From positions 81,396 through 145,395 of the forward strand of contig NZ_NISJ01000011.1 in the NCBI RefSeq assembly GCF_002205635.1: 64,000 bases of DNA, read 5' to 3'. The translations under genes were made by a program, and so were the position numbers. Source of the stretch: Sphingopyxis witflariensis (lineage in GTDB: Bacteria; Pseudomonadota; Alphaproteobacteria; Sphingomonadales; Sphingomonadaceae). Below the pieces are notes generated by a model that saw only the letters and a list, made by a program, of their open reading frames with translations, was not told the DNA's origin and made no database searches. Positions 18,528-28,485 of the stretch are shown here, piece by piece. Positions within the stretch are counted from its first letter, which is position 1, and every line of letters begins with the position of its first letter.

Positions 18528-19016
18528 GTGAGGTCATTGCTGGCACATATTGCCGACCCGGTCGAAGCGACCGATCGCAGAAGGACGGAGCGGCGCACCC
18601 TCCGGCTCGACGTCGCCGCGCAGTCCTCGACCGAGGAATCGGCTGTGATCATCCGCGATTTGTCGCGGACAGGCCTGTTGATCGAAACCGACACCAGTTT
18701 TGCTGTCGGCGAGACCTTTCTGCTGGTCCTCCCCGAACTCGGCGCCACTCCGGCACGGATTATTCGCGCCGATGGCAAGCGTTTCGGGTGCGAGTTTCTG
18801 TCGCCTGTCCCTGCGGGCGCGATCAGCGCAGCGCTGCTTAAGGCGCCTCCCAGCGGAGAAGTAGGCGAGATTGCCGAACCCGCGATTCAGATCCAGGATG
18901 ATGAGGAAGATTTCAGGCGACCAACAAGCGCCCTCCTGTTCACCGTACTGACGACCTTGTTTACCGCTGCAGCCATTCTCTTCGTTTTCGCTCTCGTCTC
19001 GCTGAACTTTTCATAA
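18528..19016 (+). CDS. PilZ-domain protein with C-terminal membrane segment
   Basis: Predicted c-di-GMP receptor attached to the inner membrane. The PilZ signature is intact: RRTERR near the N-terminus (RxxxR c-di-GMP-binding motif) and RDLSRTGLLIE about 40 residues later (D/NxSxxG motif). The final ~30 residues (LLFTVLTTLFTAAAILFVFALVSL) form one transmembrane helix. Start: AAAGGAG ends at 18521, directly touching the ATG at 18522 but 6 bases before a GTG at 18528, so GTG is the better placed start (162 aa; 164 with ATG). It is divergent from the giant adhesin gene, and PilZ proteins commonly couple c-di-GMP to adhesion. Regulation of the adhesin is inferred from position only. Confidence 0.87.
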   Translation: MRSLLAHIADPVEATDRRRTERRTLRLDVAAQSSTEESAVIIRDLSRTGLLIETDTSFAVGETFLLVLPELGATPARIIRADGKRFGCEFLSPVPAGAISAALLKAPPSGEVGEIAEPAIQIQDDEEDFRRPTSALLFTVLTTLFTAAAILFVFALVSLNFS

Positions 19017-19038
19017 GTCACCCCACAAGACGGGCGCG

Positions 19039-19677
19039 TTACATGTCGATCGTAATCCGGACGTTATGGACGTTGGCGCCCGCCGCCCTAGCAATCTCCT
19101 CCTTGGCCTTATCAACCAGCTTGCGCAGCGTTTCGGCGTCATCATAGCCCAGCAGTTCGGGCATGGGGACGCCCAGGATGACTGCCAACATCTGCATCCG
19201 CCCGGCCTTTGGCCGCGACTTATCCGTCTCCCAGTGCGAGATTGACGGCTCGCTGACCTTGAGCTGCCGGGCCAGTTGGGATTGTGTCAGTCCTTTCGCC
19301 AGCCGGAATTGATGAAGGCGAAGACCAAAGCTTTCACTCCCCCGCTCGCAATTGGCCTGGTTCGTCGCGACCGCGTTGTGCAGCATCGCAGCGTCAAGCG
19401 TCGCATCCGAGACTGGGATCCTGAACATGCACCCCCGCAACCGCTGACTGACCCAGTTCACCGTCGCAACCACAGTTTCGCCGTGCGGAAACGCAACCTC
19501 GAAATCATCGTTCAGCGCAAGCCGAATATCGCCTTCGAGTAGGAGTCCGGTCGTAGAGATATTGTGCACAAGCACCTCTGCGTCAGACGTGGTGGCCGCC
19601 GCGCGCAACCCCAGTTTGACGCGACCACCTTGCTCCGGTTCGCCCGGGTGGCTCTCAATATGCGCGGCGACGACCAT
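19039..19677 (-). CDS. PilZ domain fused to XRE-type helix-turn-helix
   Basis: 212-aa protein joining an N-terminal PilZ-like domain (HNISTTGLLLEG matches the D/NxSxxG motif; the basic RxxxR part, GRVKLGLRA, is degenerate) to a Cro/C1-type helix-turn-helix (about residues 115-175: LRLHQFRLAKGLTQSQLARQ, then VSEPSISHWETDKSRP). It ends in a short acidic/basic helix. This layout suggests a DNA-binding regulator that senses c-di-GMP or has lost that ability. It is convergent with the PilZ gene (22 bp between stops), and the adhesin cluster lies just beyond. Domain calls are firm; ligand and target genes are unknown. The start is ATG at 19677. Confidence 0.85.
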   Translation of the reverse strand: MVVAAHIESHPGEPEQGGRVKLGLRAAATTSDAEVLVHNISTTGLLLEGDIRLALNDDFEVAFPHGETVVATVNWVSQRLRGCMFRIPVSDATLDAAMLHNAVATNQANCERGSESFGLRLHQFRLAKGLTQSQLARQLKVSEPSISHWETDKSRPKAGRMQMLAVILGVPMPELLGYDDAETLRKLVDKAKEEIARAAGANVHNVRITIDM

Positions 19678-20434
19678 CAGGCGCTCCCCACTAATTCACC
19701 ATCAGTCCGGCGATGATTCCGGCCTGAACCGCCGGCTCGACCATCGGCATCAACGGCGCTGGCCACGACAGGCCCGATCAAGCGCGTCACAACCCGTGCG
19801 AGCGGGCGTAATATCCAGAAAATAGGGTACAAAAGACCGGAATATCGAAAGCACGAATAGAAGCTTAATGCCAAGTAGTCTTGGCAACGTCGCATCGTCT
19901 CTACCACTTCCACATCCGGTCTCTCATTCCATTTTCGTGAATGATATACCTATTCATTAGCTATCTGCGACTCGACTATAAGTTCATTAAGCCATAATTT
20001 TCTGAACTTCGAAAGCCCCTGCTGGAAGCGGCGCCTATCCTGACGAAATAAAACCCACCATTGGCCCCAGACCTCCAATTCCCGGGCAAGCTTCATCGCG
20101 GGCCGAGAGAATCTGTTCACCTGGTCGGAACAATATTCCGCAAAGGCTCAGTGCCACAATATTGCTTGAATATCATAGCCAGACCGCACTCCAAAAAAAT
20201 CCGGCATCCCCCGCAAACTGCTGAACGATATGCCGATCTGGCGATGCACGCTGCCGTCGCTGCCGTCGCTGCCGCCTGCTATTAAGCCTGCCGGCCTGAC
20301 CACTCGCCGCCGATGCTGTCGGGACAAGACGTCGCGGCTGACGAACTCACAGTCCTGAGCGCAGTCGATGATCTGCGCAAACCGGACAGGTGTCGCTGTC
20401 ATTAGGGGCGCGCTTGTCGCGCCACATTGAGACT
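19678..20434. other. Intergenic region with no convincing gene
   Basis: About 0.76 kb upstream of the HTH-PilZ gene and downstream of gdhA. AT-rich around 19930-20010, likely the promoter area of the HTH-PilZ gene. The open frames here (a 78-codon leftward one ending at 19677, and two short ones at 20061-20453) lack ribosome binding sites or protein-like composition. A CTGCCGTCG triplicate at about 20250-20275 is a short simple repeat. Confidence 0.4.
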
Positions 20435-20460
20435 CCGGCCGACACACAGGCACCGGCCGG
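20435..20460 (-). terminator. Possible hairpin terminator of gdhA
   Basis: CCGGCCG (20435-20441) and CGGCCGG (20454-20460) can pair as a 7-bp stem with a 12-nt loop, starting 9 bp past the gdhA stop on the minus strand. There is no following T-run, so intrinsic termination is uncertain. Confidence 0.35.
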
Positions 20461-20468
20461 CCCCTGGA

Positions 20469-21866
<1,398 letters not shown>

Positions 21867-21912
21867 CTATGCTTCGCAAGCTAAATGATGAGCGCGCGGC
21901 TTGTGCGCATAG

Positions 21913-22617
21913 CTATCTTTTATGAATCCGCTCCGCGGCGTGAACTTCGGCCCGTGCCAGCAACAGCGCTAAATCTTCGCGGCTGATATCAAAGGTTTCG
22001 CCAAGGTCGGCGAGCGCACTGTCTATATCTTCCATCAGCAGGCCGGAAACCGAGTCCGGCGGCAGCACCCTGCCTTCGACCGGCGCGGGACGGTGCGGAT
22101 AGGAATGGCCCGAATAGCGGTGAAACAGCCAGCCGACGGAGGTAAGCAACAGCGAGTTGACGACAACCGGGATCAGGAATGCGCCAGGGCCGCCTGCCTC
22201 GATCAGCGACGAAGCCAGCACCGCGCTGAGCGCCGCCGCGCCGCCGGGAGGATGGAGACAGCGCAGCAACGACATCACCAGGATCGCCGCCGCCACCGCC
22301 AACGTCGCCGCAGTCACCGGATCGTGGACATAATGCACCACCAGCACGCCGACGACGGCGGAAATGCTGTTGCCGCCAACGATTGACCAGGGCTGCGCCA
22401 ACGGACTGGCTGGAACAGCGAAGAGCAGCACGGTCGATGCGCCGATCGGCGCGACGATCCACGGGATCGATGCCGGGAACAAGGCGAGACCCGCCACGCC
22501 GACAACCGAGACGCCGATCAGCGCACCGAGGCAGGCCAGCACCCGATCGCGCAGACTGGCGCCCGCCAGCAACGGCACAAACAAAAGGCGCGCAGCCGCT
22601 TTCGATCGAAACAACAT
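21913..22617 (-). CDS. HPP-family integral membrane protein
   Basis: 234-aa membrane protein with four to five hydrophobic helices (for example LACLGALIGVSVVGVAGLALF, TAATLAVAAAILVMSLL, AFLIPVVVNSLLLTSVGWLF). The family signature LHPPGGAAALSAV follows helix 3-4. The tail EDIDSALADLGETFDISREDLALLL is what normally precedes tandem CBS domains in longer HPP proteins, but here the protein stops after it, so it is either the short natural form or a C-terminal loss. HPP proteins have been linked to nitrite transport in plants and cyanobacteria; function here is not shown. No operon partner: gdhA ends 94 bp downstream. Confidence 0.85.
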   Translation of the reverse strand: MLFRSKAAARLLFVPLLAGASLRDRVLACLGALIGVSVVGVAGLALFPASIPWIVAPIGASTVLLFAVPASPLAQPWSIVGGNSISAVVGVLVVHYVHDPVTAATLAVAAAILVMSLLRCLHPPGGAAALSAVLASSLIEAGGPGAFLIPVVVNSLLLTSVGWLFHRYSGHSYPHRPAPVEGRVLPPDSVSGLLMEDIDSALADLGETFDISREDLALLLARAEVHAAERIHKR

Positions 22618-22706
22618 AATCCCTCCGGTATCGGGTGGCTCCGATGCGACGTTCGAAGCGGTTCGGCCAGAGAGGTTTGATTGATGCCTGACAAGCCCAT
22701 TTATTG

Positions 22707-22778
22707 GCGAAGACGCCGAAACACCCGCAACCGGCCCATTTCATTATGTGCCGGTCGCGGGTGTTTCGGCGTCTTCGC
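22707..22778. repeat. 28-bp inverted repeat (strong hairpin)
   Basis: Left arm 22707-22734 and right arm 22751-22778 are reverse complements with one mismatch, separated by 16 bases. The right arm encodes the last codons of the leftward decayed reading frame (22744-23319), and its stop lies in the loop. On the minus strand it could act as a terminator for that gene, although no T-run follows. It could also be a palindromic interspersed element. Confidence 0.75.
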
Positions 22779-23319
22779 ATGAGCGGGCATTGGAGAACTC
22801 GCCGGTTGCGTTCACCGTAGGCTCGGTGAAGCGCCCCTTCTTGTCCTGAGAGAAGTAGCCATCGTGCGCGCAAGACGCGTCGGCGGGCACGTCGACGAAT
22901 AGCGAGCGGAATTCGTCCAGTGCAGCGAACTTGGCATACTCCTACTCGAAAATGGACACCAGCGCCCCCGGCTACGGATTCCCGTCATCGTCGTGACGAC
23001 GGAAGTAAGCCACGAATGCGACGCAAAACAGGCTGAGCGTCTTGATACCAAGCGGCCGGTTCCGCATCCTTGCGGCAATGATGCTCGGTCGTCTGGCGCT
23101 CCATTGCGCGGGAAAGCCATGCGGTATCGATATCGCCCAACCGTCACGCACCTCCTGCATTTTGAAGCCGTCGCCCGCGAAGATCAGCTGCATCGATCGG
23201 GACCCGCGCATTTTCTGGATGGCACCGATGCGATAGCTACACCCGCCTGAGATTCGGCCGCCTTCCAGCATGTCATTATCACCGACCCTGACGGACTGGC
23301 GCGATACGCCACCCCTCAT
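22744..23319 (-). pseudogene. Decayed gene of unknown function with two in-frame stops
   Basis: On the minus strand one frame runs from 23319 to the TAA at 22744-22746, interrupted by TAG at 22972-22974 and a second TAG about 30 bp later. The pieces read as plausible protein: KTLSLFCVAFVAYFRRHDDD before the first stop, and EYAKFAALDEFRSLFVDVPA followed by HDGYFSQDKKGRFTEPT after the second. Continuity in the same frame on both sides of the stops is the reason for the call. I do not recognise the family. It may be a remnant of an earlier insertion next to the island boundary at 23463. Confidence 0.4.
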
Positions 23320-23462
23320 CTGCCTGGCGATCTCAATGCGCGCACATCGTGCCGGGAGCCATACACCCCATTTTTACAAAGCCCACGGCTAGGTGCCACA
23401 GGGGCTCGGCCTCCGCATTCATACGCAAAGATTCGTTTTTGGTCTCAGATAGTGGAAAATCC

Positions 23463-23486
23463 GCACCGGCTGGCTGGGGCGGCAGG
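23463..23486. repeat. Attachment-site repeat (left), tRNA-Gln 3' end
   Basis: 24-bp block identical to 34197-34220. On the minus strand it contains CCTGCCGCCCCAGCCA. This parses as the last five T-stem bases (CCTGC), acceptor strand CGCCCCA, G73 and CCA of a tRNA; the implied 5' acceptor TGGGGCG is that of tRNA-Gln. No tRNA body is attached here, so this is an att copy and not the gene. Such tRNA 3' ends are classic targets of P4-type integrases. Confidence 0.8.
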
Positions 23487-23849
23487 TTGAATATAAAACT
23501 ACCACCACATTGAAATAACGTATTTTTATTCCAATATTTTTGCAATTTACCACCGAGTCGCCCGCTTTTTTGGAGCGCTGCAGTGAGCCATTTTGAGATG
23601 CGGGTGACAAAATCGGCAGACCGTTCATCTACCGAGACAAACGGCATTCTAGATCAGCTCGCGTGCCCAATGATGTGTGAATAGGCGTGCAGAATGGAAC
23701 CCCACCCAATTTGAATTATCGCATTGAGATTGCTCCGGAACGACGGCTTGCGCGATACTGAGATCGGCGTGCATCGGGCCCCCTAAGGTGAGAAAAAAAG
23801 GACACATTCTCAGCGACCTGTTTGAAAAAACGGCGGGGTCCCGGTTTGC

Positions 23850-24938
23850 ATGCCTATCGACAGCGATGAGTGCAATATCAAGCAGTGCATGCCGATCTGG
23901 CGGGCATTGGCGTCGCGGAATCCGGAAGAGGCACTTGCCGAACTACACCGGCCCAGACCGTTCGGCAGCGTGCTGGGCGAAATGATGGCCGAGCATGTCG
24001 CGATGATGCGGCGCAGAGGGTACAAATACACATCGCAGCCCCAGTTGCTTCTTCGGTTCGACCGCTTCCTCCAGTTGCATCCAGGACCGGAAGCCGAGCC
24101 GCTAAGCGCCATGATCGATCGCTGGGCCGCAACGAATGCGACCCGTCATCACGCCGATGAATGCGAACAACTCACGCGCGTCTTTGCGAAAATCCTTCGT
24201 CACGGTGACCCGTCGATACCTATGCGACGACCGGACCCGAGACCGAAGAAGGAGGCCTCGAAGCAATGGCGAAAGCCTCATATCTACTCGCCTGCCGACG
24301 TGCGGCGGATGCTCGAGATCGCGCGTAACTACCCGTCGCCGCGGGCGCCACTTCGCCCGCCGAGCATGTACACCATGCTGCTCCTCGCCTATTGCGCGGG
24401 CTTGCGGCGCGGTGAGCTTGCTCGTCTCGATCTTGGTGATGTTGACCTGCACGCGGGTACCATCATCATCCGGCAGACCAAGTTCTTCAAGACCCGCATT
24501 TTGCCGCTACCGGACAGCGTTGTAGTCGAGCTTCGGGCCTACATCGATGCGCGGCGGCGTGCCGGTGGAGCACAGGATGCGCGCTCCGGCCTGTTCTGGC
24601 ACGAGCGAGGCGATGGCCATTACACCCCGGAAATGATCACCTGGCTGCTCTCCGACGTCATACGCCGCGCCGGGTTGAAACCATCGCGAGGAAAAGCAGG
24701 CCCGCGCGTGCACGACCTGCGTCACTCGATGGTCGTGAACAGAATCCTCGAATGGTACCGGACGGGCATCAATCCGCAGGATCGCCTGCCGTTCCTCGCG
24801 ACCTATCTCGGCCATCGGGATATCAACTCTACCCTGGTCTACATCACCGTGACGCAGGAGCTGCTGCATTACGCAAATGAGCGGTTCCGGGCAATCGGCG
24901 CACCATGCCTCAATCTGGGGCAGGAGGTGCTGTCATGA
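23850..24938 (+). CDS. Tyrosine recombinase, first of an overlapping pair
   Basis: 362-aa site-specific recombinase of the phage-integrase family. Catalytic residues are visible: AGLRRGELARLDL (Arg I), HDLRHSMVVN (HxxR), LGHRD (His III) and the C-terminal VYITVTQE tyrosine. N-terminal half carries the SAM-like core-binding domain (LRFDRFLQLHPG). Its stop overlaps the next recombinase start as ATGA, so both are co-translated. Overlapping tyrosine recombinases are typical of RIT elements (recombinase-in-trio), but the third gene was not found upstream or downstream. Start at 23850 has only a weak ribosome site; an ATG 13 codons later is possible. Confidence 0.87.
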   Translation: MPIDSDECNIKQCMPIWRALASRNPEEALAELHRPRPFGSVLGEMMAEHVAMMRRRGYKYTSQPQLLLRFDRFLQLHPGPEAEPLSAMIDRWAATNATRHHADECEQLTRVFAKILRHGDPSIPMRRPDPRPKKEASKQWRKPHIYSPADVRRMLEIARNYPSPRAPLRPPSMYTMLLLAYCAGLRRGELARLDLGDVDLHAGTIIIRQTKFFKTRILPLPDSVVVELRAYIDARRRAGGAQDARSGLFWHERGDGHYTPEMITWLLSDVIRRAGLKPSRGKAGPRVHDLRHSMVVNRILEWYRTGINPQDRLPFLATYLGHRDINSTLVYITVTQELLHYANERFRAIGAPCLNLGQEVLS

Positions 24939-25939
24939 GAAGGGTTGATCGGCTCCCAGACCTGATGCGCGCGTTCTTCTACGAATGGCTGGTCGAGCAG
25001 CGCAACGCATCCATCCATACAGTCCGGTCCTACCGCGACACCTGGCGGCTGTTGCTGCGGTTCGTCGAGCAGCGCGCTGGGAAGAAGGTAGCGATGATCA
25101 CGCTGACCGACCTTACCGCCAGCGAGGTTGCCGCGTTCCTCAGTCACGCCGAACATGAACGCGGCGGTACGATCGGCACGCGCAACTGCCGGCTTGCCGC
25201 GATCCGCAGCTTCTTCCACTTCGTGGCCACCAAGGATCCCGCGTCGATCGCGCAATGCGTCGAAATCCTCCATATCCCGATCAAGCGTGCTCCCGTGTCG
25301 GAACCGAGCTATCTGGATCCGGCGGAAGTGACGGCGATCCTCAGTCAGCCAGACCGTTCGACCGTTGAGGGCATGCGCGATCATGCGCTGCTCTCGTTCC
25401 TCTACAACAGCGGCGCACGAATACAGGAAGCGCTCGACCTGTGCCCCGAAGCAATCCGGTTCAAAAGCCCGAACTGCGTGCGTCTGATCGGCAAGGGTCG
25501 AAAGGAACGCATCTGCCCGCTCTGGCCGGAAACGGTCCTGCTGCTGTGCAAGCTGCTCGAGCGGCAGCCACGGGCACCGGACCAGCGGCTGTTTGTCAAC
25601 CGCTATGGCGAACCGCTCAGTGCCTCGGGGGTCCGGTTCAAGCTTGCTGCCTACGTGAGGGCAGCGGCCGAAACCATGCCAACGCTGCGTGCCAAGCATG
25701 TGACGCCACATGCCTTCCGACACGCCACAGCCGTGCATCTCATCTCGGCGGGCGTCGACGTTACGGTCATCCGAAGCTGGCTCGGCCATGTGAGCCTCGA
25801 CACGACCAACCACTATGCCAGGGCCAATCTGGAAACGAAGCGGAAAGCCCTGGAAAAGGTCGCCGTTCCGACCACACCCCGCGGCAAGCCATCCTGGAAA
25901 CGCGATGCAAGCGTACTCGCCTGGCTCGATACGCTCTGA
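24935..25939 (+). CDS. Tyrosine recombinase, second of an overlapping pair
   Basis: 334-aa tyrosine recombinase. Start ATG at 24935 lies 6 bases after AGGAGGT and overlaps the previous stop (ATGA). Core-binding domain: FYEWLVEQRNASIHTVRSYR. Catalytic: NSGARIQEALDL (Arg I), GKGRKERICPLWP (beta-hairpin Lys), HAFRHATAVHL (HxxR), LGHVSLDTTNHYARAN (His III and Tyr). It ends just before a 14-bp inverted repeat (25941-26007), probably the terminus of the mobile unit formed with its neighbour. Downstream lies a 5'-truncated IS110 transposase, so this unit may have disrupted it. Confidence 0.9.
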   Translation: MRRVDRLPDLMRAFFYEWLVEQRNASIHTVRSYRDTWRLLLRFVEQRAGKKVAMITLTDLTASEVAAFLSHAEHERGGTIGTRNCRLAAIRSFFHFVATKDPASIAQCVEILHIPIKRAPVSEPSYLDPAEVTAILSQPDRSTVEGMRDHALLSFLYNSGARIQEALDLCPEAIRFKSPNCVRLIGKGRKERICPLWPETVLLLCKLLERQPRAPDQRLFVNRYGEPLSASGVRFKLAAYVRAAAETMPTLRAKHVTPHAFRHATAVHLISAGVDVTVIRSWLGHVSLDTTNHYARANLETKRKALEKVAVPTTPRGKPSWKRDASVLAWLDTL

Positions 25940-25940
25940 A

Positions 25941-26007
25941 ATAATGCGGAGGAATACGGGCAAAAACGGCGAAAATCCGCCAATCAGGCCGCGTTCCTCC
26001 GCATTAT
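25941..26007. repeat. 14-bp inverted repeat at the end of the recombinase pair
   Basis: ATAATGCGGAGGAA (25941-25954) and TTCCTCCGCATTAT (25994-26007) are perfect reverse complements with 39 bases between. The block starts two bases after the second recombinase stop. The IS110 reading frame picks up about 15 bp later. This fits a terminal recognition structure for the tyrosine recombinases. Confidence 0.7.
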
Positions 26008-26023
26008 GGCGACCTCGTGATTA

Positions 26024-26812
26024 GTGAAACGCGGAAAGACCGACGCTGCAGACGCAGAGGCGATTTGCGAGGCGGTTTCCCGCCCGACGATGCGCTTCGT
26101 TCCAATCAAATCGAAAGAGCAGCAGGCGCTACTCTCTATGCACCGCGCACGCGATCTTTTCGTGAAGCAGCGAACCCAGCTCATTAACATGATGCGCGGG
26201 ATGCTGGCAGAGTTTGGTATCACCATACCTGAAGGTATCGGGCGCGCGCTGATAAAGGCGCGTCAGATCGTAGAAGGGGAAGCCCTCGATACGCCAGCTG
26301 AGGCTTCGCAAATGGCGGCCGTGCTCGGCGAGCAAGCCTTGAACATCCATTTAAGGTTGCGAGAGATCGATCGCGCTCTCGCGGCTTGCCAGCGTGAGAA
26401 CGCTGCTGCTTTACGTGTCGCGACCGTTCCTGGAGTCGGCCCGATCACCGCAACGGCAATCGTCGCTTCGGTGCCTACCCCGGAATTGTTCGCCTCAGGT
26501 CGCCAATTTGCAGCCTAGCTGGGACTGACGCCGCTACAGAAATCGAGCGGCGGCAAAGAGCGGCTTGGGCGCATCAGCAAAATGGGCGACAAGTATATCC
26601 GGCGGCTCCTGATTACAGGCGCGACCTCAATGGTGCGGCGTGCGAAGGAAAGACCAGAAACCGTAGATCCGCGCTTGGTCGACCTCTTGGCACGCAAACC
26701 TACTCGCGTGGCGACGGTCGCGATGGCGAATAAAATGGCTCGCATGATATGGGCGATCATGCTGCGAGGCGAAACCTACCGCCCACACCATACTCCAGCA
26801 CTAGAAGGCTGA
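26024..26812 (+). pseudogene. IS110-family (IS1111 type) transposase, 5'-truncated with in-frame TAG
   Basis: The reading frame opens inside the DEDD-type N-terminal domain (KRGKTDAADAEAICEA), so the usual first ~90 residues with the first catalytic Asp are missing. It continues through the IS110 C-terminal domain (ATVPGVGPITATAIVASV) and hits a TAG at 26516-26518 exactly where relatives have Trp (QFAA-stop-LGLTPLQ). The same frame then runs to 26812, ending RMIWAIMLRGETYRP. One Trp-to-TAG change plus 5' loss makes it inactive. The rest of the IS 3' end probably extends to about 27050. The missing 5' part was not found near the recombinase pair. Confidence 0.88.
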
Positions 26813-27040
26813 TATCCTGTAGCTATCTGACAGGAGGAAAGATTTACGAGGTTGTAAGCGCGATGTGAAATGATGGCGATACCGGTCAAGCCGGGAGCAG
26901 AGACAACCCGCTATAAGTCAGAGGCATAAAAGCCTGTTAGTCCGATTGGGACTTTGCTCACGGACCCCATCATGGCCAGCAGTTATCATTGGCTGCACAA
27001 ACAGGCCGAACAGACGACTGCACTTGACTATCGCAAACAT

Positions 27041-27286
27041 TTATATTGAACTTGCAACGCGGGGGCCATCCACAGAAGACTGATAGCCATTCTCGGGGGC
27101 ATCGACCCAATCGCCGCGCGCATAGCTGCCATAAAGCACGATCTTGAAGATGCGGCTCTGCTTCTTCCATTTGGAAGTGCCCATCGCATGCGCTGCCTCG
27201 AACTCCTCAAAGAGGACGCGCACGACATGCGCCAGTTCGCGCTGCTTGGATTGCGGAAGATGATCGAGGGTCGTTCGCATCGGCAC
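27041..27286 (-). pseudogene. Truncated MNT-type nucleotidyltransferase domain
   Basis: N-terminal piece of a minimal nucleotidyltransferase, as found in MNT-HEPN toxin-antitoxin genes. Start MRTTLDHLPQSKQREL, then the nucleotide-binding signature LYGSYARGDWV (GSxxRGD/S form) at about residues 52-62. The catalytic Asp pair (usually SDYDLLV soon after) is absent: the sequence changes to SSVDGPRVASSI and stops. The IS110 copy lies immediately downstream and probably removed the rest. It is 55 bp from the small gene on its right and same-strand with ArdC. Confidence 0.7.
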
Positions 27287-27340
27287 AACCTTAGAAAGCC
27301 GTTCGACCGGATGGCAAGCACCATCCGGTCGAACCCGATA

Positions 27341-27595
27341 TTATAGCCAGGGCCAGACCGCTCGTGGAAAACGCGCATGGAGGCAGCGTGACCACATCCC
27401 CAGTGCGCGAGCAAAGTCCTGTATCACCTGCTCGACGGTGATCCCATGACGGGCAGCAAGCTCTTCATAGCTCGCATCGTCGAACCGGACCGACAGAAAG
27501 ATATCACCCTGCCGCTTGGTCATCTTGGCAATGGCGATGGCCAAGCGGCGCTCGCCATCCGCCTTGGTAACGGTGGACAGATCGCGGCGTCTCAT
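27341..27595 (-). CDS. Small sigma region 4-like helix-turn-helix protein
   Basis: 84 aa, starting MRRRDLSTVTKADGERRLA. The middle (MTKRQGDIFLSVRFDDASYE, then LAARHGITVEQVIQDFARAL) looks like a sigma-70 region 4/Sigma-like helix-turn-helix. Its start overlaps the ArdC stop as ATGA, so the two are one transcript, a pairing usual in sphingomonad mobile elements. A role as DNA-binding partner is suggested by the fold only. Confidence 0.72.
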   Translation of the reverse strand: MRRRDLSTVTKADGERRLAIAIAKMTKRQGDIFLSVRFDDASYEELAARHGITVEQVIQDFARALGMWSRCLHARFPRAVWPWL

Positions 27596-28485
27596 TTCCC
27601 TTCCCCTACTAAGGCCAGCAGATAATCTGCGGCCTTGCTGGCCTGGGACGCTGCGCGGAAGATCGCCTTCTCGTCGCCGCGCAGTACCGACAGCCAGGAC
27701 GCGATATAGTCGCTATGCCGCACCGTCGGGGCGATCCCGAGCGAAGCGCAGGTAAATGCTGCCGCCATCTCGGCGACAAGTTCTTCTTTCGCATAGGCTT
27801 CGGAACCGAACCTGCCCGTCTGGTCGCGATCCAGCCTGCTACTGTGGCCAACCCAATGGCCAAGCTCATGAAGCGCCGTCCGAAACCAGTTGATCGGTTC
27901 GTGAAAGGCCATCTGCGGCGGCACCTGCACGAAGTCATGGCTCGGACTGTAAAAGGCTTCGCCGCCGCCAATGTTGAACCGCGCGCCGCTTGCAGCAATC
28001 AGCGCGTCGACCTCGACGATGGCAAGCACCGGATCGGCAGATGCAACCGCTGCGGTAAAATCTTCGGGCAACCCGTCGCACTGATCGACGTTGAACACGG
28101 TGAAGCGCTTCAGGAAAGCCACCTGCCGCGCTTCGCGATCCTCTCCCCGCGCAGTTTCCGCTTCGGCTTTCGGCGTGAAGCGGTCGGCGTAACAGATAAT
28201 CGTGCCCTTCTCGCCGCGCCGGACATGTCCGCCCGCCGCCTCGGCCTGCCGGTAGGTGAGCCAGCGCTGCGACGCAAAGCCCCGCCCGATAACCTCTGCC
28301 CACAGGATCAAGACATTGATCCCTGAATAGCGCCGAGCAGTTCCGGCGTTGTGCGGCATGGTGCATCCGCACGCCGCGCTATCCCAAGGCTGCACCCAAG
28401 GCAGCCGCCCTTCTTCCAGTTCGGCGCTGATCCGGCTGGTGACCTCGGAATAGAGGCTCTGCCGCTCGACATTATGCTTGGCCAT
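27592..28485 (-). CDS. ArdC-type antirestriction protein (zincin metallopeptidase-like)
   Basis: 297 aa with the two-part ArdC layout: an N-terminal ssDNA-binding domain (residues ~8-135; PWVQPWDS, RYSGINVLILWA, WLTYRQAEAAGGHVRRGEKG) and a C-terminal zincin-like domain with HELGHW (His206, Glu207, His210). ArdC proteins protect incoming single-stranded DNA during conjugation; the metalloprotease-like site is known in the family, its substrate is not. Presence inside the att-bounded element fits a once-transferable element. Ribosome site AGAAGGGAAATGGCC precedes the ATG at 28485. Confidence 0.92.
   Translation of the reverse strand: MAKHNVERQSLYSEVTSRISAELEEGRLPWVQPWDSAACGCTMPHNAGTARRYSGINVLILWAEVIGRGFASQRWLTYRQAEAAGGHVRRGEKGTIICYADRFTPKAEAETARGEDREARQVAFLKRFTVFNVDQCDGLPEDFTAAVASADPVLAIVEVDALIAASGARFNIGGGEAFYSPSHDFVQVPPQMAFHEPINWFRTALHELGHWVGHSSRLDRDQTGRFGSEAYAKEELVAEMAAAFTCASLGIAPTVRHSDYIASWLSVLRGDEKAIFRAASQASKAADYLLALVGEGK

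Noticed and set aside
19677..19913. 78-codon leftward frame overlapping the HTH-PilZ start by TGATG
   Set aside because: The overlap is suggestive, but there is no ribosome site, no family and the C-terminal half is Gly/Arg-rich noise.
23333..23647. 104-codon leftward frame spanning the left att repeat
   Set aside because: Created across the junction; no ribosome site or recognisable domain.
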